64,000 bases of DNA from Viola odorata. Lineage: Eukaryota; Streptophyta; Magnoliopsida; Malpighiales; Violaceae. Position numbers and translations under genes: made by a program. Positions 55,341-64,000 of the stretch are shown one piece after another; the stretch's first letter is position 1, and each line of letters starts with the position of its first letter. Below the pieces are notes generated by a model that worked only from the letters and a program-made list of their open reading frames with translations, searched no databases and was not told where the DNA came from. The stretch covers positions 55,962,304 to 56,026,303 of the forward strand of contig OY829537.1 in the NCBI GenBank assembly GCA_963691705.1, in the 5' to 3' direction.

Positions 55341-57049
55341 CTAAATGAAAGGATAACAAGCATTAAATGCTCTGAAAAGCAGGTACCATCTCTTGAAAAA
55401 AACAAAAGCGATATCGCAAGAAAGGAAATAACGCAAGAGGGCGTTAATGAAAAAAGGCAGCTTTGAAAAGGCGGAATAAAAATCAAATAGCAGTAAAATA
55501 TGAATATTGTCGCACAACGAGGCGTTATTACAAGACAAATAAACAAATAAGCAGAAAAATCTTCTAAATGGAACAACTTCGATTAATAATGGGCCCTCGC
55601 GGACATCGCAGCCCCCATTCCTAGAAGGAAGATCTCTCTCAACTTCGCCCAGAGACTTCATCCTCTTGGAAGCATAATCGGCCAGCACTGACGAATTAAT
55701 GGTTCCCTGGCGATGGAGACTCATAAATTCAGCAATACAAATTTCCATGGTCTTGCTCTTACACCAGGCTATCCTTGAAGGTACTTTGGCCAAATCCGCA
55801 TCGCGAGACGCTATCTCTTCGCGAAGGAAGATATTCTTTTTGTCAGCCACCACCAATTCCGCCTCCAGAAGCTCTATCTTAGCCTTCCCTTTTGATTTTT
55901 CTCGAGCAAGCTCAGCACGACAGTCGTCCAACTCCGCCCGGTTTCGCTCCTGAAGCTGCGACAGCTCCGTTACCTTCCCTAAGGCAGCGTGTAGTTCTGC
56001 CTTCAAATCAAGAGAAGGTCGAACCTTGTCATGCTGATCTTCGAAAAAGTAATTTAGCTCGCCGAAACTGGCCAGCATGTCAGTCAGAAGGCGTGAATGC
56101 CGTACTTCAGGAGGATGCCGCAGGAACTCTTCTTTGTCCTTCGAAGAAGTAAACATTTGCCCCACTATTGGGCCCACTGGCTCTTCTCGTGATAGCGGGT
56201 CTGATATCCCTAAAGCGCGAAGGTCGTCGGTACCAAGGGAAGACAAGTCCAACTGATGTGTAGTGGGGCCTTGAAGGCCTTGAAGGGAAAGATTGGCGAT
56301 ATAAGGAGGAGAACAACTTTCTGCGGAATCACCAATGCCCGAAATCGAAGAAAGAAACACAGGCTGAGGTTTCTGTGGGGGAGGGTTAGGAGGAGCAATC
56401 GGATTTGAAGCCGGTAAGATCACATCAGGAATAAAAGAGCGAATCGGAGAGCTAGGACCGCCAGACACCAAGGGAGAGCCCACCGCTGCTGAAGCCTCGT
56501 TAACTTTGGGAGGAATGGCAGAGGGCACCTTGACAACTTCCATCACTGGCAAGGGATCCGAAACGCGTGAAGCGTTAACTCCCTCGGTAGGAACCGCGTT
56601 AACTTCCTCCGCGGGAGGAATTGGTGGGTTAGATTTCTCTTCTCGAACTCTCTTTACGAGACGCTCTGTCTCGGCGGGGATCTCTTCGCTATCGTCCTCG
56701 GTTGACTCCGCTGCGGGTTCACTTTTTCTCGACCTAAGTTTCATCCGTTGGGCAAGAGTGGCATGACGCAGATCGGAACCAGTATCCATGCTTTCGCTAT
56801 CACTGTCAACCTCTTCAAACACGGGATTACTTGGGGCCACTCCCTTACCGCGAGACGGTAGCCAATTCTTAAGGAAACAAGAAGGTCGAGCAGATGTATT
56901 GCGTGTCGCGACGGTTTTGTTTCTCCTTCTTCGCGGCGGAATAGGCGGACGACTAGAGCCTTCAGGTGGAGGAGAAGGAGGTAATGTCTGAAGTGGCACC
57001 ACGTTTAGAGGAGCGTCACTTTCCCCAGAGGATCGACCCTCAGCGTTAC
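55341..57049 (-). CDS. Antisense gene C of Tat-A, second exon
   Basis: A long intact frame (over 550 residues). A disordered Pro/Ser/Glu-rich part contains NWLPSRGKG, MDTGSDLRHATLAQRMKLR and LRALGISDPLSREE, blocks shared with Tat-B C. A coiled coil follows (about 56010-55790, LEAELVVADKKNIFLREEIA). The end after about 55570 is hydrophobic and probably read-on beyond the conserved part. It is the largest intact antisense frame in the window. Confidence 0.78.
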
Positions 57050-57116
57050 CTGCCGATAAAATATTTCAACATGACAAGAAAATCGAAGCGATAAGGCGAT
57101 AAAAGAAAAAACTCAC
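57050..57116 (-). other. Intron of antisense gene C (Tat-A)
   Basis: 67 bases, GTGAGTTTTT...TATCGGCAG, at the same codon position as 19732-19776. Confidence 0.68.
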
Positions 57117-57820
57117 CAACGACACACTCTGACAAAGGCCTGAACCGAGCAAATTCCCGAATGTGGAAAGGCCCTTCTATTTCTAACAAGGCGTTAACAT
57201 TGGACACATCCATACTAGACAGCACATCTGGTTCTCGCCAAGCGGCACGGTAATCTCTCGGTTGAAACCACCGCGCCAATATCGAGAGGGCAAGCGAAGG
57301 GTGAAGAAGCCATTTTTCCAGTTGTCCACGTTCTCTTCAAAACCTTGAAAATTCCGCCAGAAGAACCGAACAAGAGCACCCTTCCATCTTGGGGTAATAT
57401 CCACTAAGCAGCCGTGACACCTCAAGGTGAAAATGTACGAAACAGATCGAGCGATGGAGCGAAAATATGCTTCATCTCACACTAACGAAGAAAGGCGTAA
57501 AGCCCACACCAGGAAGGTGGAGTTATTTGAACGGGATTGAGATCGTAATGGTTTAGCAGTTTCATCAGAGAAGTATGAAGTGGGAAATGAAATCCGTAGG
57601 TAAACATCTTGAAATAAACCAACCGAAACGTTCCCCACATGGCATCAGTGACCCGAGTATCCTTCAAAGGGACAAAAGGGCGGTATCCCATGGGAAAAGT
57701 GATACCGTTCTCCTCTAATTCAGCCCTCAAAACCTCATTACAATCAAAAACACTACGAGCTCTCCTAACTTCGGGATCTAGGGGATTTTCGATAATTGCA
57801 GAAGGTCTAGCACGAGACAT
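57117..57820 (-). pseudogene. Antisense gene C of Tat-A, first exon
   Basis: Starts MSRARPSAIIENPLD. The conserved core is DAMWGTFRLVYFKMFTYGFH, LNPVQITPPSWCGLYAFLR, then VDITPRWKGALVRFFWRN and LLEIEGPFHIREFARFRPLS before the donor. A stop near 57480 and a frame change near 57270 break it. It resembles the Transposase_28-like domain. A possible leader intron (donor CAG/GTATTT near 57869) lies before the ATG. Confidence 0.72.
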
Positions 57821-58010
57821 AATGAACTGGAAAAGTAAAGCTATGGCGATAGAGAAACAAAAATACCTGGAACAGAGAACCAGTGAACCGGTCGTCGGCA
57901 CCGGTGAGCAATCATAGTAAACCCCTCGAGAAGAAAAAAACACAGAAGAGAGAGAATGCGAAGAATTTCAAAATATTAGCAAAAGTACTAAAAGAGAAGA
58001 GCGGACTCCT

Positions 58011-58016
58011 TATAAA
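58011..58016 (-). promoter_or_regulatory. TATA box of antisense gene C (Tat-A)
   Basis: CCTTTATAAGGAG on the minus strand, about 190 bases before the ATG. Confidence 0.55.
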
Positions 58017-58249
58017 GGTAAAACCCAAAGAAGAAGCAGCCTGTGAAAATAAAACACGTGCAGAGTGGAAAAGGACGCGTGGGCAGTCATCAATGTCTCT
58101 TGGAAAAAGACAGTTACGGATTGAAAACCGAAAGGCGGTTGCATCCAGCGAAAGACACATTTCCGCGATAATCTTGGAAACACGAAGGGAGAAAAGCGGC
58201 AGGAGAGCAAAAAGAAAATAAAGCGTCATTTTATTATTTTGGAAAAGCC

Positions 58250-58716
58250 ATACGGCATCTACAAAGGAGGCATGATATGCCCAACTATTCATCGTCAGAC
58301 TAGGAGACGCCATAACAGTAGACCACGTCATCATCATCCTCACCTAAAAGCGATGGATCCTCGCCAGCGAAAGGGAAAGGTTTCCCAACCCTCTCCCCCA
58401 CGCGAGCGGATGATTGATTTGACTCCTCCTTGACAGCTGGTGATACCGCTTCAACGACTGAACAGACAGAGGGAGCCCATTGTGGCGACTCACTAGGAAG
58501 GAAGGACGTATCTTTCCCCTTCGTGGAGAAAGAGGCAAGAGAATCGAAGAACGATCTAGATGCCTCCGCAGCATTTTTCCTCCGCCTCTTGCGACACCGA
58601 CGGCGAACAGGCGGCCTCCAAGGAGGCGACGGAGGAGGATTGTCCGAATCGGGAGAAGTCGGAGGAGTTGGTGGAGAATCTCATGCGAACGTATCTAAAA
58701 AATGAGAATCAGCCAT
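58250..58716 (-). pseudogene. Antisense gene B of Tat-A
   Basis: Starts MADSHFLDTFA; a TGA follows at codon 12. DSPPTPPTSPDSDN and a basic RRRCRKRRRKN patch match gene B of Tat-B. Further frame changes follow; the shared GTAGATG(C/T)CGTATGGCTTTT closes the region. Confidence 0.65.
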
Positions 58717-58788
58717 GAGATCACAGATTACTTATCAAAGGAAAAAACGAACGAGGAGGTGAATAAAAACAAGGGAAAGAGGATCCCC

Positions 58789-58796
58789 TTAAATAG
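58789..58796 (-). promoter_or_regulatory. TATA-like box of antisense gene B (Tat-A)
   Basis: GGCTATTTAAGGGG on the minus strand, 73 bases before the ATG; Tat-B has GGCTATTTAATGG at 70 bases. Confidence 0.65.
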
Positions 58797-59186
58797 CCAG
58801 AAAATCGGAAAAAAAGGATCTTCGGTCTTCCAACCCAACCCTTGAGGGTAGACACGTGTACAGCCTGGGGTGTAAATATGGATTTGCAGTCACGTCTGTT
58901 GAACTTTCGCATGAATCAAGGAAAACCGCAAAATCGCCCAATCAGTTGCCAGGACAATGGCGGCGTAGATTTAATGTAGAACAACCAGCCAGAAAACTAC
59001 CCAGTGGCTGAGTCGTTTTCAGATTGGGCCAAGAATATCTCCAATGGAAAAAAGATAAAGGGCGTATTAAAGAAGAAGAACAGTTGCAAAGTGGCATAAT
59101 AGAAACAGTTTATTTATTATGGCCTAATGGCCGGGAAAGTACAGTTACATGACACGGGGAAAAGGAAAAAAGGGGAGCCACCGCTA

Positions 59187-59564
59187 TCAGGCATCAGAGT
59201 CGGCGTCATCTGGTATTTTGGGAATGTCTCTCAGTGAGTCCATGACCAGAATTAGATCATGGGAGGTGGCTCTCATCCCCTTCAAGCAGCACCCCAGTAT
59301 ATCCTTGCGCTGCTGCAGCATGGTGATCACCACCTGAATCCGAGCGATGGAGGTGGCCAACCTCGACACGCTCTCCAAAGGACTGAAATCCTCCAGAGAC
59401 GTGGCTCCCAGCTTGGAATGGAGTGGGTTCAACATCCCTTGCAAGTCCAGGATGTCCTTAGAAGTCTTGACCAGCATGTTCTCCAGGAACCCGACGTCAC
59501 CATCATTGAGGTTCTTGAGAGAATGGCCCTTGGAAAGGAGAAAGTTTTTAGTCAAATGATCCAT
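59187..59564 (-). CDS. Antisense gene A of Tat-A
   Basis: An intact 125-residue frame, MDHLTKNFLLSKGHSLKNLN to DDADSDA. About 54% of positions are identical with 17185-17568 in Tat-B, with no gaps until the last few residues. LQGMLNPL and LGCCLKGMRA are unchanged. No family is recognised. The two intact copies make this the best candidate for a once-functional antisense protein. Confidence 0.82.
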   Translation of the reverse strand: MDHLTKNFLLSKGHSLKNLNDGDVGFLENMLVKTSKDILDLQGMLNPLHSKLGATSLEDFSPLESVSRLATSIARIQVVITMLQQRKDILGCCLKGMRATSHDLILVMDSLRDIPKIPDDADSDA

Positions 59565-59613
59565 GATGCAAGTTGCCAGAGATGAGGAAAATGTGGGTGG
59601 ATGAAGCTCCCCG

Positions 59614-59622
59614 ATTTATAGG
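59614..59622 (-). promoter_or_regulatory. TATA box of antisense gene A (Tat-A)
   Basis: GAGCCTATAAATCGGG on the minus strand, about 50 bases before the ATG. Confidence 0.7.
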
Positions 59623-60568
59623 CTCCAAGAGGGGGGGGGGGCAGGGAAAAGAAAAAGGAGGTCCTCAAAAGGCGAGCCGTCTCGTCACCCTTAAGGACTG
59701 ATAAGCCGGAAGCAGAAGCAAAGGTTGATGTTCGTATACTATGTTCGTATACTATCCGCGATACAGATGTTTGAAGGAGTGCAAGATAGCGTCTGGAAAA
59801 ACGCCAAAAGGCACGATATTACGGGTAGCCATGACGTACAAGCCATATGGTTACCGGTATCCACAGTGTAAGGCCGCATTGGTGTCGCAGGTAGCCCTAG
59901 ATGCATAAAACCTCGTCGACATCACAGGCATCTAGTGGTATAAAGCCGCGCTAATCGTAGGCAGCTGATGGCGTAAAACCGCGTTGATAACGTTGTTTCC
60001 CTAAGCGGAAAAGAGAGACAGGGCCTGCGTGACCTCAAATCCCTGTAAGTACAAAGTTTGCTAACTTCTCCATAAGTACCTATCTCCTCTATGTGTTTGC
60101 AGTACACTTGGAAAGAGGATGGACTCGGAACGTATGAGCCCACAGCATGACCTGGTTGCAGTCCTTAACGGAGTCGCAAGTGGCCCGTCAGCAGCTCTCC
60201 CACGACACGAGTAAAGTTGCGACTTCATAAGCCCTGCTAAGAGGCCAAACAGAATAACATCGCTGGGCGAAAGCAATGCCCTCATAATTATGAACGTAAT
60301 AGCTGCGTCTCTCGTGAATCCCTTGACGCCTCAGGAGAACAGGCCTCTAGACGAGAATGAAGGACGAAAGCAGCTTGTTCGGCGGAAAGCTTCAGATTTA
60401 AACTCCAGCTCATCACTTAAAATTGATCAGCGTTGGGTAATCGAAGAAGTTCGAAGGTCCTGCGAACATATCGCCTCAGGAAAGAAGGAACCCTCACCTA
60501 AGATTCCAGACGCGAACAGGGAATGACAGCCCTTGGTAAACACTCGGCCTCGTTTTCAGTTGGGCTTA
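59623..60568. other. Region between antisense gene A and the Tat-A 3' LTR
   Basis: No gene. 59631-59641 is a run of 11 G. The last 45 bases (about 60525-60568, with CCCTTGGTAAACACTCGG and CGTTTTCAGTTGGGCTTA) are conserved next to the Tat-B 3' LTR too. No clear polypurine tract is present. Confidence 0.55.
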
Positions 60569-61090
60569 TGATAACAATCAAGACAACCCTAACGGTGTTA
60601 CTACACTTCCGGCTCCTGCCGGACGGATTCCCATAAGTCCCGTAATATCTCTTCATATCGCCCGGAGATCAGCAAAGGATTCCTAGGATGGTCGACATCA
60701 GCAGAGGGGGGACTCACGCGTCTCTATACGCACGGCACCATCCCAGCCTAGGGATCCCCGAAGTTATCGCTTCCGGCACCCCCGTCAGATATCGCTCATG
60801 ACGTTACCTACTGGTATCGCTCGTGATGTCATCATCAGACATCGCCTGGATTGTTATCGCCAGGTATCACCATCAAGGCCTATAAATACCCCTACTTTTC
60901 AAACAGAAGGTAAGATCGAGATCATCTAGTAGAACCTCTGGTTAATTCATACCCCTAAACTGATTTAAGCATCGGAGTGTCTACGCCGGAGCTCCCTCTC
61001 CGGCCCTTTGCAGGTACACCCCACACCGATCGTCGCCGTTCCAATCAGACACGACACTAAGTCCTATCAAATCGACATTGAATCTTATCA
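60569..61090 (+). repeat. 3' LTR of Tat-A
   Basis: 522 bases, TGATAACAATCAAGAC...AATCTTATCA, TATAAAT at 60881-60887. Confidence 0.95.
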
Positions 61091-61095
61091 GTTAT
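61091..61095. repeat. Target-site duplication GTTAT (right copy)
   Basis: Identical to 46056-46060. Confidence 0.93.
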
Positions 61096-62037
61096 GCTTG
61101 GCTTTGCTGATTATTTTAAGGACTAACCAAGTTGGTATCGCAACGCCTTCAATGAGATCCCTGAGGACTGGGATGCAACTTTAGTTTTCAAATCTTTGAC
61201 TAAAAATCCAGATGTTATTTTTAATGTCTCATCCAAAGCCTCAAGGCTTTATGATCCAGTCCTCAGGATCCTCCATAGAATGCTCTCTTTTAGCCTCACT
61301 GGAGACACCAACAAGTCAACAATCCTAACTAAGGATGAACACTTCATCCTTTGGTGTATGAAAAATGGTCGCAAAGTGAGTCCAGCTTATTGGATAGCTA
61401 GGAAGCTTAGCTTATGTGGGAACAGGATGATCTTAGGATCTCTGATCACTAAGATTGCCAAACTCACATTGCACTTAGACCCTGCCATTAAATTGAATGA
61501 ATTTCCGGCCAGAAAATTGCTCAATCTAAAAACCCTTGATAAAATTGGATTTTTCCATTTAGAGAAAGGTATTTTATTCTCTAACATAGGTACTACACCT
61601 AGGCAGGAAAGGATCTTTGGGGGGCATTATACAGGGATATACTAGCTGGCAATATTGAAAATAGCCCCTGGATCGATAGAACAGAGTAAATTAGCAAAGG
61701 AAGCACTTGCCAGGAAGAAAGCAGCCACTTCTGAGCACCAAAATGACCAGGATGCTCATCTTGACCAATCCAGAGGTCAAGAGCAGATGACCGCATCCTC
61801 CTCTACCCCAGCATCTCAACAAACAATGATTTCACTCCTCCAAGCACAACAGCAAACAAACTGCCTTCTCATCTCCATTTAGGAAATAACAGAGAAATCA
61901 TTCCTTCTAAACCAGAACATCCTTGACTCTCTGCTACTCCTCCACAACAATTTCAATGATTCGCGTGCCCTAGTACCTCCAATACCTTCAGGACCAACCC
62001 GCCAACTGTCCACTAACTCAGACTCTGAGTCTGATTG
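61096..62037 (+). pseudogene. Athila third ORF, second part
   Basis: Continues the ORF cut at 46060. An open stretch (61196-61645) has SKASRLYDPVLRILHRMLSF, KDEHFILWCMKNGRKVSPAY and the tail LDPAIKLNEF, fitting the putative plant transposon protein type rather than a viral envelope. A Gln/Ser-rich tail follows to a TGA at 62036-62038. There are stops near 61122, 61643 and 61880. Confidence 0.7.
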
Positions 62038-62161
62038 AGAACCCTCAGGTCATATCTCTCCTTCTTCTTTCCTTCATCTACTTTTATATAAATTTCTCTT
62101 TTCTCTTGCATGATTGTTGTCTCTTCTCTCACATTAAGGATAATGTGTCCACTAAGTGTGT

Positions 62162-62192
<31 letters not shown>

Positions 62193-63133
62193 GGGGGAGG
62201 AAAATGTGTGATTGATATTTTTAATTCTTGCATGCGTCAGATTAAATTTTAGGTTTAATTTTTAATTTTTGCATGATTTTTGTTTTTGATTTTTGTGTGT
62301 TTTTAGATAGGTTACATGTTTCATGTTGTCTTAAAGAATCAGGACCCATCTTGTATTTGAACATGTTGTCCACTCACATGGAAGTAAGAATGTTTTAACT
62401 TATGACTCCATATTATATTATTAGGGCAAGTAATTGGGTTAACATTTCCAATACCTATAAGAGTACGAATCCTGGTACTCTTTTAGCGTCCCTTATATAC
62501 ATAGATCCATGATTTAAGTGTCTAGTAATAAAGTCTACAAGAGAACCGTGCATAACTGTTTTATCCTACCTTGTGCACCTTTTTGCATAGAACTGCCATG
62601 CAATTTTTTTAAAGATGAGCTATTAAGAATAAATGCTTTAGTATTCTTGCCTCACTAAGCAGGAATATCTAGAGAATTAAGAGATTTTACCTCAGTATAT
62701 AAAAAGAAAAATATTATGTCCTTGTGTTCCCGCCTCATTAAGTAGGAACATTTAGGAAACTACTCATAAAATGTCAAGAAATGCTGGTAAATTGCTAGGC
62801 TAAAAAATAAATGGTAAATGTGAGAGCAGATCATGTACGAAAGGGGAGAAGAGGAAGATAAAATAGTTTTGTCGTGGTTCAATTACGAGATTTTGTCACA
62901 AAATACCTAAGTTATGGCTATGCACGTATATGATGTTTGGGGCATTGGTTAGGCCTTAGTAATACGGTTTTGGAGTTGTAGAGTAAATCATTTGAGCATT
63001 CCATCTAATGAGATGGATTTTCAACTACAGATGTTTGTTGGTCCTTACCCCTTGTGTGTGTTTTGTTTTGTTTTATTTTGTTTGTTTTCGAGTCAATATG
63101 CTTGGGGATAAGCATTAGACTAAGTGTGTGTGT

Positions 63134-63164
<31 letters not shown>

Positions 63165-63180
63165 GGGGGGGGTAGGGGGT
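62038..63180 (+). other. Athila 3' region with two TG/G tracts; polypurine tract at its end
   Basis: AT-rich, no gene. CTAAGTGTGTG...G(22) lies at about 62151-62197 and CTAAGTGTGTG...G(25) at about 63119-63172. The second ends at the 3' LTR start with TAGGGGGT and serves as the polypurine tract. Confidence 0.75.
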
Positions 63181-63241
63181 TGATTGAGCTCTAATTTTAG
63201 TAGTTTTTACCACTTTATCTCTCGTAATTTTGAATGGTATG
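63181..63241 (+). repeat. Start of the Athila 3' LTR, cut after 61 bases
   Basis: TGATTGAGCTCTAATTTTAG...GAATGGTATG matches 38235-38295. Sequence after 63241 is unrelated to the Athila LTR. Confidence 0.88.
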
Positions 63242-64000
63242 TGTTGCTACCCGATTTTTGAGTTTAGGTCACAACTTTACATATTTTTACGCTTATCACA
63301 TTTTAATGACTCATCTAGGCCAAATTTCCGTTGATTTTTAGTCCTAGGCTATTTTGTTTAATATTTCGTGCCTTTTTAATTTATTTGTATTTTTAACTGT
63401 CTTTTCGCTCGAACTTCTATCGGTCCCGAGTAAGTTTCCTCGGACCATAGATCGAGCATGTTATTTCTTTAGTTGATAATCACCTACTATTTTTCTCTTC
63501 TACGTCATCTCGTTTGGTTTCGTTCAATTTTTGCCGTAAGGGCATTTATTTTACGTTCGAACTTTCGACATTTCCGAAAGAGAAAATAAACACGTTTAAC
63601 TGAGTTTCGCATTTCTTCACTGTATACTAGTTTTCTCGTCTTATTTTCCTACACGTCGTGTTCCTCTCAGTTCAAATTTATTTTCATTTTCGAGCGATTT
63701 CGCTCCTACCAGAATATCCCGTTCGTGTCCAAATTCATGCATTAATGCCAATTAATGCATGTTTATCTAAAATTACCTCACTTTTCCCCCCTAGCTAGCC
63801 TTGCCGACTACAATCCATCATCACGAAACCTCCCATCAGCAATCCTTGGCCACACAAGCCCAAACTTGGCCTCCACTCCGACCATCCTTATCCTTCCACC
63901 TACTCCGCCAATCCTTGGCTACACAAAACCCAACAGACTCAAAATATTTCCCTATAAATTGAGACATTCAAGTAACAAGAAAAGGGCACCTAATTTCACT
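63242..64000 (+). mobile_element. Start of another LTR element, incomplete
   Basis: TGTTGCTACCCGATTTTTGA begins directly after the Athila LTR fragment. A TATA box (CCCTATAAATTG) lies at about 63950. No coding. The rest is outside the window; the expected target duplication would be GTATG (63237-63241). Confidence 0.6.

Larger units (their letters stand above)
46061..61090 (+). mobile_element. Tat-A: plus-strand Tat-lineage element with an antisense gene block
   Basis: 15,030 bases: 5' LTR, PBS, gag-pol in one frame with only three stop codons, integrase cut short at about 51983, then an antisense block of four genes (52658-59564), then the 3' LTR. GTTAT flanks both sides. By eye the two LTRs differ at about 17 sites of 522 plus one indel, roughly 3.3%, so it is the youngest complete element here. 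It shares family, order and gene content with Tat-B. Confidence 0.95.
38235..63241 (+). mobile_element. Degenerate Athila-lineage LTR retrotransposon (host of nested Tat-A)
   Basis: 5' LTR, Athila-type PBS, gag, protease, RT, RNase H, integrase, a third ORF and a 3' region ending in a G-rich tract are followed by the first 61 bases of the 3' LTR. The order and the LTR ends (TGATTGAGC...GCTCAATCA) fit Athila. Tat-A (46061-61090) is nested inside the third ORF, and another LTR (from 63242) cuts the 3' LTR. Without Tat-A the visible element is about 10 kb. All ORFs carry stops or frameshifts. Confidence 0.9.

Noticed and set aside
60290..60526. Plus-strand frame near the Tat-A 3' LTR
   Set aside because: No counterpart at the equivalent place in Tat-B and no domain.

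Overview
This window looks like repeat-packed, probably pericentromeric or heterochromatic, DNA from a flowering plant. The evidence is plant-type Ty3/gypsy lineages (Tat-like with a second RNase H, Athila, chromovirus-like), a Mutator-like (MULE) DNA transposon with PB1-like and SWIM regions, and a hAT-type short element. I found no convincing host gene, rRNA, tRNA or CRISPR array. The species cannot be named from the sequence alone. Almost every coding frame is broken by stops or frameshifts.

Layout, left to right. 208-2652: 3' LTR and pol remnant of a minus-strand chromovirus-like element. 2653-8002: a non-autonomous LTR element (LTR, gag, no RT or integrase, LTR) that cut the first one. 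8003-15888: a degenerate MULE with long TIRs, holding a transposase split by a solo Athila LTR (11824-13274) and a minus-strand GRF zinc-finger gene. 15889-16476 and 30864-32334: two halves of an old plus-strand Tat element. Between them lies 16477-30858, a younger minus-strand Tat element (called Tat-B here) flanked by CCATA on both sides. 32335-38234: chromovirus-like LTRs, leaders and gag, with a hAT element at 36276-37130. 38235-63241: a degenerate Athila element. Nested in its third ORF is 46061-61090, a nearly complete plus-strand Tat element (Tat-A) flanked by GTTAT. From 63242 a further LTR begins and runs out of the window.

The most interesting content is the 3' half of both Tat elements. 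Beyond integrase, on the strand opposite gag-pol, each carries the same four genes in the same order (called A, B, C and D here, counted from the 3' LTR inwards). Each gene has a TATA-like box at a conserved distance from its start. C and D have introns at matching places, and the two share a related N-terminal region, so they look like paralogues. Gene A is intact in both elements and about half its residues are identical. Single antisense ORFs are known in Tat-lineage retrotransposons. A four-unit, spliced, individually promoted antisense block is a stronger claim, and the two copies here, in opposite orientation on the chromosome, allow it to be tested.

The nesting gives a relative history: old Tat, then Tat-B inside it; a chromovirus-like element, then Athila inside it, then Tat-A and the 63242 LTR inside Athila; and a MULE, then a solo Athila LTR inside it.
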